DNA of 5,506 nt from an uncultured Ruminococcus sp. (GTDB lineage: Bacteria; Bacillota_A; Clostridia; Oscillospirales; Acutalibacteraceae): assembly GCA_902773395.1 (NCBI GenBank), contig CACYEJ010000466.1, positions 1-5,506 of the forward strand, in the 5' to 3' direction. The notes under the pieces were generated by a model that was not told the origin of the DNA, searched no databases, and was given only the letters and a program-made list of their open reading frames with translations. Positions 1 to 5,454 of the stretch are shown piece after piece. Both the position numbers and the translations under genes were made by a program. Position 1 is the first letter of the stretch, and each line of letters begins with the position of its first letter.

Positions 1-63
1 AATGACGTTTTCGGAAATAATCGCTTAATGCGTCAGCCCTCTGAGTTAAATTATTGATTTGTG
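1..63. other. 3' flank of the large gene, unassigned
   Basis: This is the stretch after the stop codon of the large minus-strand gene. I see no convincing intrinsic terminator for that gene here: there is only a 3-bp inverted repeat (CGC...GCG at 22-32) and no U-tract. A plus-strand frame is open from the left edge to a TGA at 55-57 (last residues PSELNY), and a minus-strand frame is open to the edge (it contains QRADALSDYF). Either could be a fragment of a neighbouring gene, but neither shows a start codon or enough length to support a call. Confidence 0.3.
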
Positions 64-3000
64 TCAGCCTTTGTACGGCAGGGTTTCATAGCCCTGCCAC
101 TTCGCGATATGCCTTGAGAGGATGATCCTGTCCTTCGCGTTGACCTTGCCGTCGGCGTTTACATCGGCGGCTTTTTCGTCAATGCTTGTGAAACCGTCCC
201 ATTTGGCGAGATAACGCGTCAGATAAATCCTGTCGGCGCTGTTGACTGCTCCGTCACCGTTTACATCGCCGATAATAGTTTCTTCATCGTATGCGTTTCT
301 AAATGTATTCTTATTATAGAAGCTTTCATCAACGTAATAAGTCTCGGAATCCGTTGCTTCAAGTACGACTACCATTTGAAAATATTCTTCAGCGGCATTG
401 CTCATCCATATATGATAGGTTCCTTCTTCAAATCCGCCAAATGTGTAATTCACAGCGTACTCTTCACTGTCGGGATAAGTTTCTATTTCAAAGTCTTTTC
501 CGAAAACAATTGTTCTGTTGACAGATATCCCATTTTCCGGAACGCTTAATGTAATCAGTAACTCTGCACCATCCATGTTACTTACGGGTTCATCACTAAC
601 AACATTAGGCTTCTTAACAAATATAGCTTTGCTTTCGGTATATGGCTGCGGGCTTACACTCCAATATTCCAAAGTAAAATCAATCTGTTTGGAAGTCTTC
701 CAATTATATCCGGATTCGTTAAAGAATAGTGTCACTTTTATTTTGGGATGACTGTCGTTCTCAGATTCCTGTTCAACTACAAGATAATCTGCAACCTTTA
801 CGGTGTAATTCTTTCCGACAAAATTTCCCGTTCCATCATTTTTACATTCTTCACCATTCACAATGAGAGTTGCTCTTGTGTTGGCAAGAACATTATCGAG
901 GTAATTATCGTCATAAAACTCAAAACCTTCAAGCGAAACACCTAATGAATAAATCTCAGGTTTTGACTTGGTTGTAACTGACGCGTCATTTATCTGAAGA
1001 GCACAGATATTCTTTGTTGATACAAAAGCCAGGTACGCCTCGTCTTTATTTAATTTTTCGACAAAGTTTAACACGCCGTCCTGTGCTTTTTCCTCTCTTT
1101 CAAGCGTTCTGCCTGTACTGTCAATCATTGTAATTGTTGCGTCATTTGACTCAATCGTGAAGCTATACTCACCATCGTAAGGGGCGATAAAAAAGACAGG
1201 ATCAAATAAGCCGTCATTACAATCAATTAACTGATCAGTTCCAACAGAAACAGAACACTTCGTGCTTATACTTCCGTCAAGTGACGATGCAGTTACTTCG
1301 GCAACACCTTCTCCGACAGCAACAATTGAATCTCCTTCTATTTTTACAACCGATTCGTCGCCGGAAGTTAACATAATTTGATAATCTGAGCGTTCAGGTG
1401 AGACTATTACATCAGGAATATGTCTTTCTCCAATAACCATAGCATAGCCTTGTGTATTAAAGCTAATTTCCGTAGGAATACTGCTTATTACATCAACCTC
1501 AAATGTTGTGTAAGCACTTCCGTAAATCACAACGGCGTTTTTCTTGCCGACGGAAGAAGTATCGCAAGCTACTGCAAAACCATCGGTAACGGTTTCGATT
1601 GTACCATCGCTGTAAGTGATATTAAGCGAGATATTATCAGCATTTACACTTCCATAGAGTTCTACTGTCGGTTCACCGTCGTAGTTAACTTTGATGTCGT
1701 CAGCACTGTCGCCGATATTTTTAAATTGAATATTGTGGAGATTTGCGTATTCTTCAGCTGTACTTCCGGAATATCCGTAAATAGTCAAATTCTTGCAGTT
1801 TTCAAATGCCGCGTCGGGAATTACCAATGTAGGATTAAACACAAAAACGGGTGACAGCGATTCACAATTTGCGAACGCCTTATCGCCAAGCTCGGAAAGC
1901 TCTTTACACAAAACAACACTTGTCAGTTTAGAGCAGTTTTCAAACGCAGACTCTTTGATGGTATTGAGATTTGCATTCAAATTGATTGACGAGAGATTAG
2001 AGCAATTCATAAACGCTTTTTCGCCGATAGATATCACTTTATTTCCTAAAGTGATATTTTGTGTATCGACACAATTATAAAACGCGGAAGCACCGATCTC
2101 CTCAACTGATTCCGGAACATAGATTGTGGTAACGCCTTCCAGATTTGCAAATCCGTTTTCCGAAATAGATGTTACCAAATAGTCTTCTGTAGAAGATGGT
2201 ATGATTAACTCATTTTCATTGGTAATGCTTTCGTCCTCATTTGCTCCGACCGAAGGTAAATTCTTATTTCCCGACATTTTTTTTACGCTGATTTTATATC
2301 TTTCCAAGTCGGGATTATCAAACGAAACACCTTTCGGATTATTATATTCATTTACGCAATTTTTAATATATTTCTCATAAGTTAGTTTATTAACCTTTCC
2401 TTGATAATACTTTGCACTGCTCTTTAAATCAGCTGAAGAATTCTTGCAAACCTTGATACAATTCACTAATTCAACTTTAATGGAGCTAACACAAAAATTA
2501 AACAGCATTTCCCGCATGTAGCTGTCATCATTGTTTTTCAGCGCCTTAAGCGCATCATTTGCTAATCTGTTTATTGCTCTGGCTTTATTTATTTCCTCCA
2601 TACCGACACCGCCCATATCGTTATAAACCATCGAAAAAATACTTGCTGCAGTAGAAACCGCTTCTTGAACTCCTTTATTTCCGAGAAATACTGTCGTTTC
2701 AAAAAACTCACCTAACGCTTTTGCAAGTGATTTCTTAGCAAAATTATCAATAATATACTGCTCTTCATTAGTTCTCATATTAATATACAGCCGACTAAGA
2801 GCATCATATGCGGTTGAGTTTCTCGGGAAGGCATCTATCAGACTTTCTACAGTTGCTTTATCAAACTCATGAAGCATTGCAGCAGTTGCCGCTAATTCAT
2901 AATATGTAAATGCTCCGTCAATATACGGAGAAATCGCACTAAAGCCTTTGAATAGCTTGTCAATTTTGCCCTCTTTTAAATCTGTCGAATTTTCTATAGT

Positions 3001-4491
3001 TTTCTTAGCTACTTTTATGGCCTGGTCATTCTTGTTCTCTTTTTTCAGGGTTTTGATCGCTTTCATTCCTGTTTTGAATTTTTTCCAAGAATCCTTATAT
3101 CCATTTACTGTTTTTTGTCCAAGAGGGTCACCATACGCAAAATAATTCTTCATTACGCTTAATGTTATTTCATCAAGAGCATTATCTTCCACAGTGTCTC
3201 CGCTAAAACTGGCAACAATATCATCAGCAACATAACTGAAAATCTTTCCTGAAATAATTGTTGCGCCAACAACTTTAAGGGTATCGCCGATACTATAGTC
3301 ATTTAGAATATCAGTTCCCGACTGATGTGCATATTTCAGCATAGTTATCGTAGAATTATCTTTTAGTATTTCCTGAGACATACCCACTTTCAATGTAGCT
3401 TCACATATCTGAGCAGAACCTACATAAAATGATAATTTGGTGGTTCCGTATCCAACTGCCTTTATAGTACATTGAGAATAGTTTTCTTTTTTATCAACAA
3501 TTTTTACTACACTTTCGTTGCTTGACTTCCAACTCAGAAGTTGACAATCATATAAATCTCCTTCAAGGTTTCCTTCTGTTTTAGAAACAGCACAAGTAAC
3601 TACATCGTTCAATGCAATTGTATTGGAACCTGATGAATTCAAAAAATGATATTTTCGTGAGCTGACATCTTTTATATCCATATTCAGGTAAAATGCAGGA
3701 CGGATACCATTGTCGGAAAAGTTTGCGCTTGTATAATCAATGATAGTTCCACCTTTTACTAAAGCAATGTTTTCATAAGACATTCCAGTATTGCAGGGTA
3801 GGCGCAAAAAATAAGAATCTACTGAACCTATGTATTCCTCACCTATACTTCTAACAGCAGATTGTAATTGATATGGATCAAGAAGGAATATTTTATCCAC
3901 TGTATTTATATACCATTTATTTGTTGAAGAATTCAATGTGTTAAATAGAATATTGAAACTTTCACCATTAGCATTAAAATCAAACTTTGAATTACCTCCA
4001 TCTGCAGTAGAAGCATCTAAACTGTTAAGAAAAGTCGAAAGTGTAACTTCTTTAATACAATTCAATTCATCATAGCTAAAACAAGATAAGAAACCACTTT
4101 CATTTTCATAATTATTAGTACCAAAAATATTATTTAAAGATGGAGAAGATCCATTCCATGTAACTTTACCAGAGGTATTGAGCCATTGTCGAATACAAGA
4201 GGTTTTCCAATTATTACTACCATATCTTTCTCGATAATAATTGTTATAGCCAGAATAAGCCGCATCAAAACTCTTTTTACAAAGAATCTTATCGCTCAAC
4301 ATAAGGGGACCGTTTTCATCTATCGCAACACATCGCCAAACGATAGGCTCGCCTAAATAACTACCAAGTGTAATACAGTCTCCTACTGAAATACTATCAG
4401 TACTTGTAGCGCCTGCGGCGAACGGTGTAACTATTACTACTCCAGCAATAATAACAAGTGACAATAAAAGTGACATCATTTTCTTCAACAT
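64..4491 (-). CDS. Large secreted multidomain surface protein: DUF6273-like, Ig-like, BspA-type LRR and type I dockerin
   Basis: The product has 1475 residues. The ATG at 4491 is preferred over an in-frame ATG 57 bases upstream because AGGAGGAG lies just before it and a signal peptide follows at once: MLKK, a hydrophobic core, and an AGA cleavage motif at residues 26-28. Domains in order: DUF6273-like (about 33-273, with NNWKTSCIRQWLN and GIRPAFYL); Big_2-like Ig fold (about 281-369); lysine-rich, predicted helical region of unknown family (about 370-715); six BspA-type leucine-rich repeats of about 23 residues (778-923); Big_3-like (931-1001); Big_2-like (1003-1083); further beta-rich modules of uncertain type (about 1084-1380); type I dockerin (1406-1467). 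No LPXTG signal or C-terminal membrane anchor is present, so attachment is expected through dockerin-cohesin binding. No catalytic domain is recognised, so a binding or adhesin role is inferred only. Transcription probably passes through a terminator in the leader. Base composition varies strongly along the gene. Confidence 0.93.
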   Translation of the reverse strand: MLKKMMSLLLSLVIIAGVVIVTPFAAGATSTDSISVGDCITLGSYLGEPIVWRCVAIDENGPLMLSDKILCKKSFDAAYSGYNNYYRERYGSNNWKTSCIRQWLNTSGKVTWNGSSPSLNNIFGTNNYENESGFLSCFSYDELNCIKEVTLSTFLNSLDASTADGGNSKFDFNANGESFNILFNTLNSSTNKWYINTVDKIFLLDPYQLQSAVRSIGEEYIGSVDSYFLRLPCNTGMSYENIALVKGGTIIDYTSANFSDNGIRPAFYLNMDIKDVSSRKYHFLNSSGSNTIALNDVVTCAVSKTEGNLEGDLYDCQLLSWKSSNESVVKIVDKKENYSQCTIKAVGYGTTKLSFYVGSAQICEATLKVGMSQEILKDNSTITMLKYAHQSGTDILNDYSIGDTLKVVGATIISGKIFSYVADDIVASFSGDTVEDNALDEITLSVMKNYFAYGDPLGQKTVNGYKDSWKKFKTGMKAIKTLKKENKNDQAIKVAKKTIENSTDLKEGKIDKLFKGFSAISPYIDGAFTYYELAATAAMLHEFDKATVESLIDAFPRNSTAYDALSRLYINMRTNEEQYIIDNFAKKSLAKALGEFFETTVFLGNKGVQEAVSTAASIFSMVYNDMGGVGMEEINKARAINRLANDALKALKNNDDSYMREMLFNFCVSSIKVELVNCIKVCKNSSADLKSSAKYYQGKVNKLTYEKYIKNCVNEYNNPKGVSFDNPDLERYKISVKKMSGNKNLPSVGANEDESITNENELIIPSSTEDYLVTSISENGFANLEGVTTIYVPESVEEIGASAFYNCVDTQNITLGNKVISIGEKAFMNCSNLSSINLNANLNTIKESAFENCSKLTSVVLCKELSELGDKAFANCESLSPVFVFNPTLVIPDAAFENCKNLTIYGYSGSTAEEYANLHNIQFKNIGDSADDIKVNYDGEPTVELYGSVNADNISLNITYSDGTIETVTDGFAVACDTSSVGKKNAVVIYGSAYTTFEVDVISSIPTEISFNTQGYAMVIGERHIPDVIVSPERSDYQIMLTSGDESVVKIEGDSIVAVGEGVAEVTASSLDGSISTKCSVSVGTDQLIDCNDGLFDPVFFIAPYDGEYSFTIESNDATITMIDSTGRTLEREEKAQDGVLNFVEKLNKDEAYLAFVSTKNICALQINDASVTTKSKPEIYSLGVSLEGFEFYDDNYLDNVLANTRATLIVNGEECKNDGTGNFVGKNYTVKVADYLVVEQESENDSHPKIKVTLFFNESGYNWKTSKQIDFTLEYWSVSPQPYTESKAIFVKKPNVVSDEPVSNMDGAELLITLSVPENGISVNRTIVFGKDFEIETYPDSEEYAVNYTFGGFEEGTYHIWMSNAAEEYFQMVVVLEATDSETYYVDESFYNKNTFRNAYDEETIIGDVNGDGAVNSADRIYLTRYLAKWDGFTSIDEKAADVNADGKVNAKDRIILSRHIAKWQGYETLPYKG
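91..276 (-). other. Type I dockerin domain at the C-terminus of the large protein
   Basis: Two calcium-binding F-hand segments lie at residues 1409-1420 (DVNGDGAVNSAD) and 1443-1454 (DVNADGKVNAKD). Each is followed by a helix of the form DRIxLxRxxAKWxG. The Asp/Asn/Asp/Asp calcium ligands are intact in both copies. In type I dockerins the residues at positions 10-11 of each segment help set cohesin specificity. Here they are Ser-Ala in the first and Ala-Lys in the second, so the two faces are not identical. The domain would tether the exported protein to a cohesin on a scaffoldin or other surface protein; no cohesin is visible in this window. Confidence 0.93.
1723..2160 (-). repeat. BspA-type leucine-rich repeat array (six units of about 23 residues)
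   Basis: Protein residues 778-923 form six consecutive units. Five are exactly 23 residues long, and the last runs on into a capping segment. The consensus is xxAFxNCxxLxxIxLxxxLxxIG, with the AF.NC element kept in units 2 to 6 (YNC, MNC, ENC, ANC, ENC). This is the LRR_5 (BspA / Treponema pallidum) type found in surface proteins of gut and oral bacteria, often in adhesion. The last unit ends in a YSGSTAEEYA motif, which commonly closes such arrays. The DNA repeats are diverged, so recent unit duplication is unlikely. Confidence 0.92.
3673..4395 (-). other. DUF6273-like N-terminal domain of the large protein
   Basis: Residues about 33-273 follow the signal peptide. They carry an SVGDxITLGSYLGEPIVWR opening, a LMLSDKIL strand, the NNWKTSCIRQWLN block and a closing GIRPAFYLNM. 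These features match my memory of DUF6273, a domain of unknown function frequent in Ruminococcaceae surface proteins. No catalytic residues can be named. The coding DNA of this part is markedly AT-rich compared with the dockerin end of the same gene. Confidence 0.72.
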
Positions 4492-4496
4492 ATAAA

Positions 4497-4505
4497 CTCC
4501 TCCTC
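4497..4505 (-). promoter_or_regulatory. Ribosome binding site that fixes the start of the large gene
   Basis: The minus strand reads GAGGAGGAG followed by TTTAT and ATG (4491). This gives GGAGG at 7 bases from the start codon. The site begins only 5 bases after the U-tract of the leader terminator. It decides the start in favour of 4491 over the in-frame ATG at 4548, which lies upstream of the terminator hairpin. Confidence 0.9.
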
Positions 4506-4510
4506 GAAAT

Positions 4511-4535
4511 AAAAATGCGCAGCCGAAGCTGCGCA
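4511..4535 (-). terminator. Intrinsic terminator in the leader of the large gene
   Basis: On the minus strand, TGCGCAGC (4535-4528) pairs perfectly with GCTGCGCA (4523-4516) around a UUCG tetraloop closed by C-G. TTTTT (4515-4511) and then ATTT follow. It lies 5 bases ahead of the ribosome binding site, so there is no room for a promoter between it and the gene. Transcription of the large gene must therefore read through it. Either it serves as an attenuator, or it ends upstream transcripts incompletely. Confidence 0.9.
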
Positions 4536-4563
4536 GAAAAACGGACAACTCCGATTAACTGCG
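4532..4563 (-). promoter_or_regulatory. Candidate antiterminator hairpin
   Basis: On the minus strand, positions 4563-4550 can pair with 4545-4532 around a GUUG loop. The helix has CGCAG/CUGCG, AA/UU and CGGA/UCCG blocks, giving 11 Watson-Crick pairs and three U-U mismatches in a fully symmetric 14-position stem. It uses four bases of the 5' arm of the terminator (4532-4535) and three bases of the 3' strand of the upstream closing helix (4561-4563). It therefore excludes both. Pairing was worked out by eye; no folding energy was computed. Confidence 0.6.
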
Positions 4564-4676
4564 ACGAAAACCATTTACCAAGACACAAGTATGCTTTAGC
4601 AGAGCATGCGTTTTTACCAAAAGTTAAAAAACCATATTTACGAATGGAAATAGTATTCAGTTTACGTCGCATTTAT

Positions 4677-4705
4677 ATTTTACCATATTCAAAATCGTTA
4701 TGCAA
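4677..4705 (-). promoter_or_regulatory. Predicted extended -10 promoter for the leader and large gene
   Basis: On the minus strand, TTGCAT (4705-4700) is separated by 17 bases from TAAAAT (4682-4677). A TG sits one base upstream of the -10 (TGG then TAAAAT), forming an extended -10 element. The -10 matches the consensus at 5 of 6 positions and the -35 at 3 of 6. The expected start, 7 bases downstream, is the G at 4670, precisely the first base of the closing helix of the leader. That agreement strengthens both calls. Confidence 0.6.
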
Positions 4706-4796
4706 TCCAAAAAAGATATATATACTTTTAGAACATTTGCACATAGAAAAGCCATAGAAAAGAAAACGCTGCTCAAATGCTTCACCTTCACAGTAT

Positions 4797-5099
4797 TTAG
4801 TTTTTCTCAATCAAATCAGAATAAGGCGCCGCATTATCAACAAAAGTATAAAACACAAACCGTGCTCCCAAGCGGAAGCCGACAATAAAGCTGTCTAAAT
4901 GAGATTCAGCCTGAACCTCGCTAATTGCATTGGCAAAACCCAAGAACAGTTTTCTTTCATCGTCTTTGAGCGTTCTCGTCAACTGTTCCTCATAATCTGA
5001 AAGCAAGCCTAACTGCTTTTGCAGATTGCTGCCGTTGCTGACCATGCGAGCCTGCGGGTCGATATTATGATAGAATAATTCTTCGATAAAGTTTGCCAT
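4797..5099 (-). CDS. Small DUF6809-like protein
   Basis: The product has 100 residues, starting at the ATG at 5099. GGAGG (5110-5106) lies 6 bases upstream, which supports this start. No signal peptide or membrane segment is visible, so it is probably cytoplasmic. The sequence is largely helical. The middle reads LSDYEEQLTRTLKDDERKLF and a C-terminal block reads SFIVGFRLGARFVF. The spacing of an acidic helix, an E(R/K)KLF segment and the FIxGFxLGAR motif fits DUF6809, a family of about 100 residues in Firmicutes with unknown function. The family match is from memory. The gene ends about 90 bases before the leader promoter of the large gene and has no terminator of its own that I can see, so its message may run on to the terminator at 4511-4535. 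Confidence 0.8.
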   Translation of the reverse strand: MANFIEELFYHNIDPQARMVSNGSNLQKQLGLLSDYEEQLTRTLKDDERKLFLGFANAISEVQAESHLDSFIVGFRLGARFVFYTFVDNAAPYSDLIEKN

Positions 5100-5105
5100 A
5101 GATAG

Positions 5106-5110
5106 CCTCC
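5106..5110 (-). promoter_or_regulatory. Ribosome binding site of the DUF6809-like gene
   Basis: The minus strand has GGAGG, then CTATCT, then the ATG at 5099. The 6-base spacing is near ideal and supports this start codon. Confidence 0.85.
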
Positions 5111-5196
5111 AAGCAATAGTGATACCTCACATTATTAAAAACGTGATTGAATGGAACGGATAATAGAAAACGAATGGCTACCTTTGGATAAATCTA

Positions 5197-5226
5197 ATTA
5201 TTTCACTGTCAGAGGAGAATTGACAG
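5197..5226 (-). promoter_or_regulatory. Possible promoter of the DUF6809-like gene
   Basis: On the minus strand, CTGTCA (5226-5221) and AATAAT (5202-5197) are 18 bases apart, matching the consensus at 4 of 6 and 5 of 6 positions. The putative -35 is one arm of an inverted repeat (CTGTCA 5206-5211 with TGACAG 5221-5226 on the plus strand), which could act as an operator. In AT-rich DNA such matches arise by chance, so this is weak. Confidence 0.22.
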
Positions 5227-5317
5227 CATGTTTATTTGACTGATAACTGGTTTTCTCAGTTATAATGCAGTTTTTCGCTGCCTGTCCGACTGCAAATGAC
5301 AGTAAATTTGACAGCAT
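5206..5317. repeat. Cluster of TGACAG / CTGTCA repeats
   Basis: TTGACAGCAT occurs at 5220-5229 and again at 5308-5317, 88 bases apart. The core TGACAG is also at 5297-5302, 12 bases from the copy at 5309-5314. CTGTCA lies inverted at 5206-5211, forming a palindrome with 5221-5226 around a 9-base spacer. ATTTGAC is repeated at 5234-5240, 5306-5312 and 5337-5343. Such clustered short direct and inverted repeats suggest protein binding sites, for example a recombinase or regulator, but no partner gene is visible. Confidence 0.55.
5236..5266 (+). promoter_or_regulatory. Possible plus-strand promoter overlapped by a palindrome
   Basis: TTGACT (5236-5241) and a perfect TATAAT (5261-5266) are 19 bases apart, longer than the usual 17. 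ATAACTG (5243-5249) and CAGTTAT (5257-5263) form a 7-bp inverted repeat that covers the spacer and the start of the -10, as an operator would. No gene lies downstream on this strand; a transcript would reach the hairpin at 5425-5454 after about 180 nt. Confidence 0.3.
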
Positions 5318-5424
5318 TTTAAGCTGATTAAAGCTCATTTGACTAAACTCAACTTAATCGTAGAAAGTCGCAGAACCCCAGTATTCAAGCCGATTCCGGG
5401 CATTTTGAGTTATTTTGGAAAAAG

Positions 5425-5454
5425 AAAAAGAGCAGTCGAAAAACTGCTCTTTTT
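5425..5454 (-). terminator. Intrinsic terminator of the tRNA-Leu transcript, bidirectional by shape
   Basis: A perfect 12-bp stem joins 5425-5436 and 5443-5454 around a 6-base loop. The core is AGAGCAGT/ACTGCTCT, with A and T runs outside. On the minus strand it gives CTGCTCTTTTTC, a good U-tract directly after the tRNA; the outermost base of the stem is the complement of the final A of CCA. The plus strand also ends the hairpin with TTTTT, so transcripts from the left could stop here too. Confidence 0.9.

Larger units (their letters stand above)
4511..4670 (-). ncRNA. Candidate structured 5' leader RNA (orphan riboswitch or attenuator)
   Basis: Transcription is predicted to start near 4670. 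The RNA then opens with GCGACG (4670-4665), which pairs with CGUCGC (4566-4561). After a U-U mismatch the helix continues as AAAC/GUUU plus two G-U pairs. The enclosed domain of about 84 nt contains an AUGCU...AGCAU hairpin (4607-4603 with 4595-4591), a weaker CCAU...AUGG hairpin (4647-4644 with 4635-4632), and two copies of UUGGUAAA (4620-4613 and 4581-4574) flanking the first hairpin. The candidate antiterminator and the terminator follow. If a ligand stabilises the closing helix, the antiterminator is blocked and the terminator forms, giving an OFF switch. I match it to no known riboswitch or T-box consensus. It could instead be a terminated small RNA with leaky read-through. Confidence 0.55.
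5100..5424. other. Intergenic region with no convincing gene
   Basis: About 325 bases lie between the DUF6809-like gene and the tRNA-Leu terminator. Short reading frames exist (30 codons on the plus strand from 5151; 46 codons on the minus strand from 5338), but neither has a ribosome binding site. The minus-strand frame simply translates the local repeats. The region holds repeated TGACAG/CTGTCA motifs and a 7-bp palindrome over a TATAAT; these are described separately. Confidence 0.6.

Noticed and set aside
1..63. Gene fragments at the left edge (plus-strand end at a TGA at 55-57, or a minus-strand frame containing QRADALSDYF)
   Set aside because: Only about 20 codons are visible on either strand and they conflict with each other. 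No start signal or recognisable family allows a choice.
303..3145. Plus-strand reading frames of 65 to 144 codons opposite the large gene
   Set aside because: They are shadows of a well-supported coding frame on the other strand. The frames at 1420-1854 and 1793-2080 mirror LRR and Ig-like coding repeats.
4492..4548. Upstream in-frame ATG at 4548 as the start of the large protein
   Set aside because: The extra 19 residues would be translated from the terminator hairpin, the ATG at 4548 lacks a ribosome binding site, and the signal peptide begins properly at 4491 after GAGGAGGAG.
4397..4672. 91-codon minus-strand reading frame beginning at the predicted transcription start
   Set aside because: It has no ribosome binding site, its ATG lies at or before the predicted start of transcription, and it runs through the terminator hairpin and out of frame into the large gene. 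The peptide has no protein-like pattern.
4458..4888. Plus-strand reading frames across the leader and the end of the DUF6809-like gene
   Set aside because: They are antisense to supported features, overlap each other, lack ribosome binding sites and show no recognisable domains.
5151..5243. 30-codon plus-strand frame starting ATG GAA CGG
   Set aside because: It directly follows an in-frame stop, has no ribosome binding site, overlaps the region where the DUF6809-like gene's leader should lie, and is too short to judge.
5206..5317. CRISPR array
   Set aside because: The repeats are only 6 to 10 bases, irregularly spaced, partly inverted, and no cas gene is present.
5198..5338. 46-codon minus-strand frame over the repeat cluster
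   Set aside because: There is no ribosome binding site, and the LSNLLS-like pattern is only a translation of the TGACAG repeats.
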